6,851 bases of DNA from positions 1 to 6,851 of the forward strand of contig DAOVJZ010000078.1 of the NCBI GenBank assembly GCA_030632035.1, given 5' to 3'. Made by a program: the position numbers and the translations under genes. The notes below the pieces were generated by a model, which searched no databases, was not told the DNA's origin, and saw only the letters and a list, made by a program, of their open reading frames with translations. Source of the DNA: Granulosicoccaceae bacterium. GTDB taxonomy: Bacteria > Pseudomonadota > Gammaproteobacteria > DAOVJZ01. How positions within the stretch are numbered: the stretch's first letter is position 1; every line of letters starts with the position of its first letter. Below, piece after piece: positions 1 to 6,700 of this stretch.

Positions 1-747
1 ATAAACCAGGTTTCCAACAACAACCGGATCGGCATCAATATCGACCATGCGTTCCAGTTCAGAACGACCACGTGGTGCAGCAACCGCTGTTTCCCAAATC
101 TGTTTACCTGTTTTCAAATTTAAGGACACCATTTTTCCATTGGCAAAACCAGCTATCACTATATTGTTTGTTACGACTGGTGAACTGGTACCACGCAAGG
201 TCAATATCGGAACTGTGCGATCATAAATCCATAAACGCTTGCCAGTTTCGGCATTAATACCAAAGATTTTCCCATCACCACTACGCACGACAACAATACC
301 ACCATGAGTAACAGGGGCAGACAATACTTCGCTACTGACTCGTGCAATCCAGCTTACACTTCCGTTAGCTTGATCCAGTGCAATGACTTCGGCATCACTG
401 GTACCAACAAATACCTTGTCTTCACCAGTACCAACACCACCACTGACACGCTTTTTCAATTCTGCTTCCCACAATTTTTCACCTGTCTTTGCGTTATACG
501 CAAATACTTCACCTTCATGATTGGTCGCGAACAAGCGTTCTCCATCAACTGCAGGTTTCAGTTTTAGATAAAACTCGTCAGCACCGGAACCAACACCCGT
601 TGACCATAATTCTTCAATCTCGATTCTCTCGTCGAAATCGACCAGTTCTGCCGGTGGCTCGGAAGTATCTTCTGAACCCCAACCAAACCATGAACATGCA
701 CTTAAACTGTACGTCATTAACAGAATGACAAACGCTCTGATTATCAT
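1..747 (-). CDS. bamB: BamB, outer-membrane protein assembly lipoprotein (5' part, cut by window edge)
   Basis: BamB is a lipoprotein of the BAM complex. It binds BamA at the periplasmic face of the outer membrane and helps insert beta-barrel proteins. The visible 249 codons start with a lipoprotein signal peptide ending in the lipobox LSAC, with Cys18 as the lipidated residue. PQQ-like beta-propeller repeats follow at about 40-residue spacing, with signatures such as AYNAKTGEKLW and GINAETGKRLW and blade tryptophans at 93, 133, 173 and 218. The family is usually about 380-390 residues, so roughly the last third lies outside the window. The reading frame is open to position 1. The ATG lies inside the yfgM stop as an ATGA overlap and has a GAGGA ribosome binding site 9 nt upstream, which fixes the start. 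In E. coli bamB follows yfgM and precedes der. I see no frameshift in the visible part. Confidence 0.95.
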   Translation of the reverse strand, partial: MIIRAFVILLMTYSLSACSWFGWGSEDTSEPPAELVDFDERIEIEELWSTGVGSGADEFYLKLKPAVDGERLFATNHEGEVFAYNAKTGEKLWEAELKKRVSGGVGTGEDKVFVGTSDAEVIALDQANGSVSWIARVSSEVLSAPVTHGGIVVVRSGDGKIFGINAETGKRLWIYDRTVPILTLRGTSSPVVTNNIVIAGFANGKMVSLNLKTGKQIWETAVAAPRGRSELERMVDIDADPVVVGNLVY

Positions 748-1400
748 TGATTATTATCCTCAGCAGATGTGGTGGCCTGTCCAAAGTCATCCAGTTTCAT
801 TTGTAACAGTGCATTGTTGTTACTATCAGCTGGTAATGCCAGCAGAGCCTGACTATAGGCTAACTTTGCTGCCTCTTTGTCTCCCTTGGCCAGATAGATA
901 TCACCCTTCACTTCCTCAAAGGCTGACTTGAAATTACCGGAAGCAGATGGAATTATTTTTAATGCTTCTTCGTGCTTGTCTTGTGCCAGCAATACACGAG
1001 CCAAACGCAGTTTTGTAATATTCTGTATTCCGTCTTCACTATTATTGGTAAGCACCCAGCGCAAATGCGCTTCAGCAGCAACCGGATCTTTTTGTTCCAG
1101 CTTTACCTTGGCAAGGGCAAAAGCCGCCAATGTTGCGTAAGGGGTACCTGAGTATTTTTGCAAAAGCGTATCACCACGCGAAAATACGGCATCTTTTTCA
1201 CCAGCGCGCATTGACTGCATCATGGCTTCATATTCAGCCGATGCCGCTTCACTTTGACCATCACGGTGATCAAACCAGGCACGACCACCAAAAAAGATCG
1301 CTAGTACCAATAATCCACCTGTTATCGTATTCGAACCATTCTTTTTCCACCATTTCTTAATGGCCTCGACTTGCTGTTCTTCCGTTGCATACCCTTCCAC
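744..1400 (-). CDS. yfgM: YfgM, membrane-anchored periplasmic TPR-like protein (SecYEG/PpiD partner)
   Basis: YfgM family protein of 218 residues, close to the 206 of E. coli. In E. coli it is an inner-membrane protein facing the periplasm that associates with the SecYEG translocon and the chaperone PpiD. The order seen here fits this: a short cytoplasmic N-terminus with the conserved pattern QVEAIKKWWKKNG (residues 10-22), one transmembrane segment at about 25-43, then an alpha-helical tetratricopeptide-like domain (about 50-205). That domain contains a motif resembling E. coli VINLRLARV, here NITKLRLARVLLAQ (127-140), and then the short helix pair YLAKGDKEAAKLAY (169-182). The start is a GTG; alignment of the N-terminus from memory with E. 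coli MEIYENENDQVEAV supports it, as does a strong GAGGA upstream. The stop overlaps the bamB start by 4 bases. An older name for the family is DUF2133/TPR_21. Confidence 0.93.
   Translation of the reverse strand: MEGYATEEQQVEAIKKWWKKNGSNTITGGLLVLAIFFGGRAWFDHRDGQSEAASAEYEAMMQSMRAGEKDAVFSRGDTLLQKYSGTPYATLAAFALAKVKLEQKDPVAAEAHLRWVLTNNSEDGIQNITKLRLARVLLAQDKHEEALKIIPSASGNFKSAFEEVKGDIYLAKGDKEAAKLAYSQALLALPADSNNNALLQMKLDDFGQATTSAEDNNQ
757..761 (-). promoter_or_regulatory. Ribosome binding site of bamB
   Basis: On the minus strand this reads GAGGA, 9 nt before the bamB ATG at 747-745. It lies inside the last codons of yfgM. It supports the ATG that overlaps the yfgM stop as the bamB start, and it suggests that bamB translation is coupled to that of yfgM. 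Confidence 0.7.
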
Positions 1401-1407
1401 GACTATA

Positions 1408-1412
1408 TCCTC
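1408..1412 (-). promoter_or_regulatory. Ribosome binding site of yfgM, overlapping the hisS stop
   Basis: Minus-strand GAGGA ends 7 nt before the GTG start of yfgM. Its first two bases are part of the hisS TGA stop (1411-1413), so ribosomes finishing hisS cover this site. It decides in favour of the GTG at 1400, since no in-frame ATG exists nearby and the conserved N-terminus begins there. Confidence 0.75.
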
Positions 1413-2685
1413 ATCTAAACAATATCTGATTTAATTTATCTTTAATCTCACTCTGTGCGACTGTTTCCTGTTCTGCACCCGCACGTAAATCTTTCACACC
1501 AATAGTATTATTAGCCAATTCATCTTCACCCAGCACCAGTACAACCTGTGCCCCGCTTTTATCAGCGCGTTTAAACTGACTTTTAAAACTGCCGCCGCCA
1601 CAATTAGTCACTAACCGTAACTGCGGTAATGCGCTGCGCAGCTCTTCTGCCAATTGCATACCCCGTTGAGAACCGTCCTCACCCACCATCACAAGATAGG
1701 CATGCGGATCATTTGCCGGTATATCGACTGACAATTCTTCCATCAATGCAACCAGGCGCTCGATACCCATGGCAAAACCGGCGGCCGGTACAGGCTTGCC
1801 GCCGAGTTGTTCTACCAGTCCATCAAAACGACCACCAGCACACACTGTACCCTGCGCACCCAGACGATCAGTAACCCACTCAAAGACCGTCTTGTTATAG
1901 TAATCCAGACCACGTACCAGTCTTGGGTTCTCTTCATAAACAATCCCGGCATTATCCAGCATTGCCTTCAAACCTTCAAAGTGTTGGCGTGAATCATCAT
2001 CCAGATGATCCTGCATTTGCGGTGCATCCTTGATTAAGTACTGCATGTTCGAGTTCTTGCTGTCCAGAATGCGCAATGGATTACTGGTTAAACGCCGTTG
2101 ACTGTCTTCATCCAGCTTATCTTTATGAGCAGAAAAATATTCCACCAGCTTTTCACGATATTGTTTGCGTGCATCGCTGGAACCGAGTGAATTGATTTCC
2201 AGCCGTAGATCTTTCAACCCCAGTTCACGCCAGAGACGTGCAGTCATGAAAATAAGTTCGGCATCAATATCCGGCCCATCCAGACCAAAGGCTTCAACAC
2301 CAATCTGGTGGAACTGCCGATAACGCCCCTTCTGCGGACGTTCATGGCGAAACATCGGACCCATGTACCACAAGCGCTGGATCTGGTTACGCAATAACCC
2401 GTTTTCCATGCAAGCACGTACACAACTGGCTGTAGCTTCAGGACGTAATGTCAGACTGTCACCGTTCCTGTCCTCAAAGGTGTACATTTCCTTTTCGACA
2501 ATATCAGTCACTTCACCGATCGAACGCTTGAATAATTCGGTTTTTTCCACCAGTGGCATACGAATTTCCTGATAGCCGTAGGCATCAAGTGCCTGTCGCA
2601 CGACAGTCTCGATGTGTTGCCAAACACCTATATGTTCCGGCAATACATCATGCATACCACGAATGGTCTGGATTGTTTTAGACAA
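1411..2685 (-). CDS. hisS: Histidyl-tRNA synthetase
   Basis: HisS charges tRNA-His with histidine in the cytoplasm (class II aminoacyl-tRNA synthetase, EC 6.1.1.21). The 424-residue length matches E. coli. Visible signatures are: the N-terminal IRGMHDVLP (8-16); motif 2 at about 111-134, beginning FRHERPQKGRYRQFHQ; the histidine-specific HisA loop RGLDYYNKTVFEW (258-270) with the catalytic Arg258; VCAGGRFDGL (281-290); and motif 3 GFAMGIERL (303-311). The C-terminal anticodon-binding domain spans about 325-424, with TNCGGGSFKSQFKRADK (360-376). The start is a TTG. An in-frame TAG lies 9 nt upstream (2692-2694), and the first internal ATG (codon 11) would remove the conserved IRG segment, so TTG is the only plausible start. 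An AGGA stands 10 nt before it. It sits 40 nt after ispG and 10 nt before yfgM. The histidine-site motif reads RPEATAS where E. coli has RPEGTAG. Confidence 0.97.
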   Translation of the reverse strand: MSKTIQTIRGMHDVLPEHIGVWQHIETVVRQALDAYGYQEIRMPLVEKTELFKRSIGEVTDIVEKEMYTFEDRNGDSLTLRPEATASCVRACMENGLLRNQIQRLWYMGPMFRHERPQKGRYRQFHQIGVEAFGLDGPDIDAELIFMTARLWRELGLKDLRLEINSLGSSDARKQYREKLVEYFSAHKDKLDEDSQRRLTSNPLRILDSKNSNMQYLIKDAPQMQDHLDDDSRQHFEGLKAMLDNAGIVYEENPRLVRGLDYYNKTVFEWVTDRLGAQGTVCAGGRFDGLVEQLGGKPVPAAGFAMGIERLVALMEELSVDIPANDPHAYLVMVGEDGSQRGMQLAEELRSALPQLRLVTNCGGGSFKSQFKRADKSGAQVVLVLGEDELANNTIGVKDLRAGAEQETVAQSEIKDKLNQILFR

Positions 2686-2695
2686 TGTTTTCTAT

Positions 2696-2699
2696 TCCT
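2696..2699 (-). promoter_or_regulatory. Ribosome binding site of hisS (supports the TTG start)
   Basis: Minus-strand AGGA, 10 nt before the TTG at 2685. The spacing is slightly long. An in-frame TAG at 2692-2694 lies between the two, so translation in the HisS frame cannot begin further upstream. The 40-nt ispG-hisS gap (2686-2725) is AT-rich and holds no hairpin or convincing promoter. Confidence 0.6.
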
Positions 2700-2725
2700 G
2701 AATTTATTTTTAATGGAGCAATAAT

Positions 2726-3835
2726 TTATGCAACATCTTGTGCGCTATTTTTTAATTTCCGTTCTTCAATTTTATGGCGAATAATCTTTTCCAGTTCATC
2801 CACCATTTGTTCGTTATTTAATTTGTGATCCGGTAACCCGTTAATGTAAAGCAGGTTATCCGGTGCTCCCCCTGTGATGCCCACTTCTACTTCTTTTGCT
2901 TCTCCCGGTCCATTAACAACACAACCGATAATCGCAATATCAATTGGATCGGTAATATCTTCCAATCGTTGCTCTAATTCATTCACTACGTTTATTACAT
3001 TAAACTGTTGACGTGAACAGGAAGGACAAGCCACCAGGTTAATACCTTTACTTCTAATGTGCAGGCTTTTCAAAATATCAAAGCCAACCTTGATTTCTTC
3101 CACTGGATCAGCCGCCAGTGAAACACGAATTGTGTCACCAATACCCTCTGCCAGTAACATACCTAAACCAATAGAGGATTTAACCGCACCCGAACGCAAA
3201 CTACCTGCTTCAGTAATCCCTAAATGTAGAGGTTGTTCAATTTGATCCGCCAATGCCTTATAGGCATTCACAGTCATAAACACATCTGACGCTTTCAGGC
3301 TGACCTTGAAATCGGGAAAATTCAACTTGTCGAGTATATCGATATGTCTTAGTGCAGATTCCACCAAGGCATCAGCCGTTGGTTCACCGTATTTTTTCTG
3401 CAAATCTTTTTCCAGCGAACCGGCATTTACGCCAATACGAATAGGAATATTACGATCACGCGCTGCATCTACTACAGCCCGTACACGATCTTCACGTCCA
3501 ATATTACCTGGATTAATACGCAAACAATCTACACCCAGTTCGGCAACACGCAATGCAATCTTGTAATCAAAATGAATATCGGCAATCAGTGGAACATCAA
3601 CCTGCTTGCGAATCTCACCAAAAGCATCAGCCGCCTCCATACTTGGCACTGATACACGCACAATATCAGCACCTGCTTTCTGGATTGCCTGTATTTGTGC
3701 AACCGTTGCTGCCACATCACAAGTCTCTGTATTCGTCATGCTTTGCACAGATATCGGTGCATCACCACCCACTGGCACATTACCTACGTGTATCTGGCGT
3801 GACTTGCGGCGTTTAATGTTAGTGGCTGATTTCAT
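2726..3835 (-). CDS. ispG: IspG (GcpE), 4-hydroxy-3-methylbut-2-enyl diphosphate synthase
   Basis: IspG converts methylerythritol cyclodiphosphate to HMBPP, the penultimate step of the non-mevalonate (MEP) isoprenoid pathway, in the cytoplasm, using a 4Fe-4S cluster and flavodoxin/ferredoxin electrons. The protein has 369 residues, close to the 372 of E. coli. The N-terminal TIM-barrel domain carries VGNVPVGGDAPISVQSMTNT (17-36), ADIHFDYKIAL (85-95), LRINPGNIG (105-113) and IGVNAGSLEKDLQKKYGEPT (134-153). The C-terminal domain supplies the cluster ligands Cys270 and Cys273 (ACPSCSRQ) and Cys305 (IIGCVVNGPGEA), with the conserved Glu312 as the fourth ligand or catalytic residue. All four stand at the same numbers as in E. 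coli. The ATG follows the rodZ stop by 2 nt with only a weak GGA upstream, which suggests translational coupling. No sign of damage. Confidence 0.97.
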   Translation of the reverse strand: MKSATNIKRRKSRQIHVGNVPVGGDAPISVQSMTNTETCDVAATVAQIQAIQKAGADIVRVSVPSMEAADAFGEIRKQVDVPLIADIHFDYKIALRVAELGVDCLRINPGNIGREDRVRAVVDAARDRNIPIRIGVNAGSLEKDLQKKYGEPTADALVESALRHIDILDKLNFPDFKVSLKASDVFMTVNAYKALADQIEQPLHLGITEAGSLRSGAVKSSIGLGMLLAEGIGDTIRVSLAADPVEEIKVGFDILKSLHIRSKGINLVACPSCSRQQFNVINVVNELEQRLEDITDPIDIAIIGCVVNGPGEAKEVEVGITGGAPDNLLYINGLPDHKLNNEQMVDELEKIIRHKIEERKLKNSAQDVA

Positions 3836-3837
3836 GT

Positions 3838-4686
3838 TTATCCATCAATATCTTGTGTTTCAAATTTGTCACCCAGTTTGAAACGCGCCAGATTACCATT
3901 CACATGTGGCTTAAGATCAAAGGACTCACCGTTGTATTCCAGTTTCACAACAGAAGCATTACCAAGATAAATGTCAAATGGTGCCTTACCACGCACGACC
4001 TTGGTACGTCCGCCTCTCATCAGGTCATAGACCAGACGATTACCATCGGCATCGCTAATATCAACCCAGGAATCACCCTCAAATGACATCATCATAATAG
4101 CCTTGGCACTTGATGCCGGCGGATTATTTTCTGTCATCTTGTTAATAGTAGCTACTACTTCAGACTCTGGTAAAGAAGCGATGATGTCCTTGCGTAAAAC
4201 CCTGACTTCATCACTATTTACACTGGCAATTTCAGCTAGCTCTGTTCCTGACTCAGCAACAACATGTGTTTCTTTCAGGTCGGGTTCAAAACTGTACCAC
4301 CATAAAACCATCAGGAAAGTGAACACAAGAACCATTGATAACGAAGTATTGCGGAACATTAAGTCTGCACGATTAGGAGCAGGCTTTTCTGTGTAGACAG
4401 TGCTTAATTCAGGTTCGGTATAGCCCAATTGGCTATAGGACTCAATCAATGGAGAGGATGAAATACCAAGCAAGGCCGCATAGGCACGCAAGTAACCATA
4501 TATATAAATTGGTTCCGGCAACACATCAAAATTATCATTTTCCAGTGCATTAATTGTTTTTCGTTGCAGATTAAGTTTCTCTGCAACATCTTCCAACGAG
4601 ATACCCATATCCTCACGGGTCTTGCGCAGTTTTTCACCCGGCCCAAGAAGGGATGCCTGCTCTACATCTTCTTTCACCTTTCTCAT
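3838..4686 (-). CDS. rodZ: RodZ, cytoskeletal membrane anchor with N-terminal helix-turn-helix
   Basis: RodZ links the actin-like MreB filament to the elongasome and maintains rod shape. The 282-residue chain has the family order. A cytoplasmic helix-turn-helix domain (about 15-80) contains GEKLRKTREDMGISLEDVAE and the region LPEPIYIYGYLRAYA (56-70), which in the family contributes MreB-binding aromatic residues. One transmembrane helix follows (about 116-133, ending LWWYSF), then a linker and a periplasmic DUF4115 beta domain (about 199-275) with SWVDISDADGNRLVYDL (206-222) and a repeated glycine-rich strand pattern. It is shorter than E. coli RodZ (337 residues), and the missing length lies in the linker between membrane and DUF4115. 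The ATG overlaps the pilW stop as ATGA. A minus-strand AAGGA lies only 3 nt before it, which is short, so coupling to pilW probably matters. The HTH is not expected to mark a transcription factor. Confidence 0.94.
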   Translation of the reverse strand: MRKVKEDVEQASLLGPGEKLRKTREDMGISLEDVAEKLNLQRKTINALENDNFDVLPEPIYIYGYLRAYAALLGISSSPLIESYSQLGYTEPELSTVYTEKPAPNRADLMFRNTSLSMVLVFTFLMVLWWYSFEPDLKETHVVAESGTELAEIASVNSDEVRVLRKDIIASLPESEVVATINKMTENNPPASSAKAIMMMSFEGDSWVDISDADGNRLVYDLMRGGRTKVVRGKAPFDIYLGNASVVKLEYNGESFDLKPHVNGNLARFKLGDKFETQDIDG

Positions 4687-5447
4687 CTTTCCTTACCCAT
4701 AAAAAGCTTTGTTTCTTCACTATCCGGAAACTGGGATTTCAGCAATAATGCATAACTTGCTACCGCATCCTTGCCCCCCAATTTACGTTCTGTTTTTATA
4801 CCCAACCAGAGTGTTCTTGCTGTATGCCTTGCAACACTACGATAACGTTGTAGATAAGCACGAGTACCCATGTAGTTGTTAGCATCAAAATTAATCTGCG
4901 CCATATAATAAAGTGATCCTGACAAACGTGGGTTCAGTTCCAGTGCCTTGCGGAAATTGACTTCAGCATTCTTGATATCAGGAATACGATAATAACAACG
5001 ACCTATGTTTTCATATAGCTGATCGGGTGATCTATACAATGGATCTTTCAAGGCATGTTCAAAATGCGCTAATGCTTCCTTGACTTTCCCTTGTTGATAT
5101 AAAAAGGCACCATAATTATTTTGCAATACAGAACTATAAGGTGCTAATTCCAGTGCCCGTTTGTAATGCTCTTCCGCTTCTTTAAATTGTTCAAGCTGGT
5201 TATATAATTCACCAATGTAATGATGTGCTTCGGGTAAATCAGGATCCTGATGTAATGCCTTTTTAAGCTTGAGCATCGCGATCTTGTATTTTTTCTGGCT
5301 GAGATAACCAAGTCCCAGTTGTGCATTGATTTGCCCCGCCGACCTTGGTGCATTGGACTGCTCTTCACTCTGATAAGTCTGTTGTTGAGCGCAACCACTT
5401 AATGCTATTGCAACAATGGATATAAATATTATTGTTATTCCTTTCAT
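4683..5447 (-). CDS. pilW: PilW/PilF, type IV pilus biogenesis TPR lipoprotein (secretin pilotin)
   Basis: Outer-membrane lipoprotein required in type IV pilus systems for assembling and localising the PilQ secretin (called PilF in Pseudomonas, PilW in Neisseria). The 254-residue precursor has a signal peptide ending in the lipobox LSGC with Cys19 as the lipid site. A polar linker follows (20-37), then about six tetratricopeptide repeats from about 38 to 245. The clearest are AHHYIGELYNQLEQFKEAEE (74-93), NNYGAFLYQQGKVKEALAHF (110-129) and the 150-171 repeat ending in FRKALELNP. Position between rlmN and rodZ is typical of piliated gammaproteobacteria and is the main reason to choose PilW over a generic TPR lipoprotein. 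The ATG lies 3 nt after the rlmN stop, with AGGA 10 nt upstream inside the end of rlmN. The stop overlaps the rodZ start. It implies that type IV pilus genes exist elsewhere in the genome. Confidence 0.9.
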   Translation of the reverse strand: MKGITIIFISIVAIALSGCAQQQTYQSEEQSNAPRSAGQINAQLGLGYLSQKKYKIAMLKLKKALHQDPDLPEAHHYIGELYNQLEQFKEAEEHYKRALELAPYSSVLQNNYGAFLYQQGKVKEALAHFEHALKDPLYRSPDQLYENIGRCYYRIPDIKNAEVNFRKALELNPRLSGSLYYMAQINFDANNYMGTRAYLQRYRSVARHTARTLWLGIKTERKLGGKDAVASYALLLKSQFPDSEETKLFMGKER

Positions 5448-5450
5448 ATT

Positions 5451-6557
5451 TTATTGTTCCTGAACAAAATTAACTATTTGACGCCTGTTTTTCTTTGTGC
5501 GATCTGCTACCTTGCCAACCAATTGACCACAGGCCGCATCAATATCATCCCCGCGTGTCTTGCGCGTCACTGTAACCAGCCCGGAACGCACAAGAATGGA
5601 ACGAAAATTATCAATCGCTTCTATTGATGAACAACGATAATCTGCCCCGTTAAATGGGTTAAACGGGATCAGGTTAATTTTAGCTGGAATACCCTTAAGA
5701 ATTTTTGCCAACTGACGCGCATGTTCAGGCTGATCGTTCACACCCGCCAGCATGACATATTCAAATGTGATCTTGCGACGATGATCTTTCTCAAAAAATC
5801 GTCTACAAGCCGCCAATAATTCAGACAATGGGTATTTTCGATTAATAGGAACCAGTTGATTGCGTAATTCATCATTGGGTGCGTGCAAGGAAACCGCCAG
5901 ACTGACACTAGTCAAATCACTTAGCTTGTCCAGTGAAGGTACAATACCGGCCGTGCTAAGCGTGACACGATATTTGGAAAGATTATAGGCAAAATCATCC
6001 ATCATCAGATTGGATGCCTTGACCACATTTTTAAAATTAAGCAGTGGCTCACCCATCCCCATTAACACGACATTGGTGACTGGTTTATTGACGTTTTTCA
6101 TTTCACCTAACGTCTGATGAGCAACACGCAACTGTCCAAGAATTTCTGCTGTTGTCAGATTACGATTAAACCCCTGTTGTGCTGTTGCACAAAATGAACA
6201 ATCCAGTGGACAACCTACTTGCGAAGAAATACACAAGGTACCACGCCCATCTTCCGGAATATAAACGGTCTCAACATGGTTTCCGCAATCAAGTTTCAAC
6301 ACCCATTTGCAAGTACCATCACTGGAAAGTTGTTGCTCCACAATTTCCGGCAAACGAATTTCAGCAATTTCAGCTAATTTTGTACGCAGGGATTTGGAAA
6401 CATTGGTCATCTCATCAAAGTCAGTAACACCAAACTGATGTACCCACTTCAATAACTGGGACGCACGAAACGGCTTCTCTCCCATTTCGGTAAAGAAGGA
6501 TTCCATGTCCTGCCGGTCAAAATCCAGCAGATTGATTTTTTGGGTGTCATCTTGCAT
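5451..6557 (-). CDS. rlmN: RlmN, dual-specificity 23S rRNA A2503 / tRNA A37 C2-methyltransferase
   Basis: RlmN is a radical-SAM enzyme that methylates C2 of adenine 2503 in 23S rRNA and of adenine 37 in some tRNAs (EC 2.1.1.192), tuning decoding fidelity. Length is 368 residues against 384 in E. coli. The N-terminal accessory domain (about 7-95) includes KINLLDFDRQ and GEKPFRASQLLKW. The radical-SAM barrel has the cluster motif Cys116-x3-Cys120-x2-Cys123 followed by ATAQQGFNRNL, then the SAM-binding glycine stretch MGMGEPLLN (166-174), AVSLHAPNDELR (221-232) and KINLIPFNPFNG (293-304). The methyl-carrying Cys343 (AACGQL) and the partner Cys109 (TLCISSQ) are both present. RlmN rather than the resistance enzyme Cfr is indicated by the overall sequence and the operon. 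The start is bounded by an in-frame TAG at 6570-6572 and is the first ATG after it. The ribosome binding site is weak. It is the first gene of the apparent operon. Confidence 0.97.
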   Translation of the reverse strand: MQDDTQKINLLDFDRQDMESFFTEMGEKPFRASQLLKWVHQFGVTDFDEMTNVSKSLRTKLAEIAEIRLPEIVEQQLSSDGTCKWVLKLDCGNHVETVYIPEDGRGTLCISSQVGCPLDCSFCATAQQGFNRNLTTAEILGQLRVAHQTLGEMKNVNKPVTNVVLMGMGEPLLNFKNVVKASNLMMDDFAYNLSKYRVTLSTAGIVPSLDKLSDLTSVSLAVSLHAPNDELRNQLVPINRKYPLSELLAACRRFFEKDHRRKITFEYVMLAGVNDQPEHARQLAKILKGIPAKINLIPFNPFNGADYRCSSIEAIDNFRSILVRSGLVTVTRKTRGDDIDAACGQLVGKVADRTKKNRRQIVNFVQEQ

Positions 6558-6593
6558 TGAGTAACCGGGCTATGAGTTCAACCTAACCCAGTG

Positions 6594-6622
6594 ATTATAC
6601 GCGGTTTTTCGGGGACAAAAAA
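6594..6622 (-). promoter_or_regulatory. Candidate sigma-70 promoter of the rlmN-bamB operon
   Basis: On the minus strand a perfect -10 box TATAAT stands at 6599-6594. With a 17-nt spacer the -35 position (6622-6617) is TTTTTT, which matches the consensus poorly. There is no TGn extended -10. The expected start is near 6587, giving a leader of about 30 nt before the rlmN ATG. It is the only good -10 in the only intergenic gap upstream of rlmN. The -10 is seen directly; promoter function is inferred. Confidence 0.6.
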
Positions 6623-6676
6623 TGGGCAAAAGGGCCTGATTTTGGTGCTTTTCAAGCTTAGGACAACATAAAATCG

Positions 6677-6696
6677 GCTATTTTCCCGAAAATAGC
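6677..6696 (-). terminator. Hairpin after iscX, probable weak Rho-independent terminator
   Basis: A perfect 8-bp inverted repeat (minus strand GCTATTTT / AAAATAGC) with a CGGG loop begins 5 nt after the iscX stop. It is followed on the minus strand by CGATTTTATG, a short and imperfect U tract. The stem has only two G-C pairs, so it would be a weak terminator or an mRNA 3'-end stabiliser. Its place between the end of the isc genes and the promoter for rlmN supports a role in separating the two transcripts. Confidence 0.5.
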
Positions 6697-6700
6697 AGGA

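Larger units (their letters stand above)
6558..6700. other. Intergenic region iscX-rlmN
   Basis: The only gap over 40 nt in the window (143 nt). It holds the hairpin at 6677-6696 and the promoter candidate at 6594-6622, both oriented to the minus strand. I see no ndk gene or remnant, no small ORF with a ribosome binding site and no riboswitch-like structure. The stretch between the two sites is rich in A and T runs. Confidence 0.8.

Noticed and set aside
72..931. Plus-strand open frames of 61-87 codons opposite bamB and the end of yfgM.
   Set aside because: The minus strand encodes an uninterrupted BamB with signal peptide and regularly spaced propeller repeats. The plus-strand frames are compositional by-products.
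2686..2725. Possible promoter or attenuator in the 40-nt ispG-hisS gap.
   Set aside because: The best -35-like TTGCAT has no matching -10 at proper spacing, and there is no inverted repeat or histidine-rich leader peptide. AT-richness alone is not evidence.
3306..4396. Several plus-strand open frames of 77-97 codons opposite ispG and rodZ (for example 3306-3566, 3606-3881, 4103-4396).
   Set aside because: They lie antisense to clearly conserved proteins, overlap each other, lack credible ribosome binding sites and have no recognisable domain. They are shadows of the minus-strand genes.
4440..4640. The helix-turn-helix in the 3838-4686 gene as a sign of a transcription regulator.
   Set aside because: The transmembrane helix, DUF4115 domain and operon position identify RodZ, whose HTH binds MreB.
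6150..6250. RlmN as a possible Cfr-type antibiotic resistance enzyme.
   Set aside because: The sequence tracks RlmN throughout and sits in the conserved rlmN-rodZ-ispG-hisS order, with no sign of transfer.
6624..6635. GGGCAAAAGGGC short direct repeat upstream of the rlmN promoter.
   Set aside because: Only a 4-base unit repeated once. It is not an inverted repeat and has no known operator match, so chance is enough.
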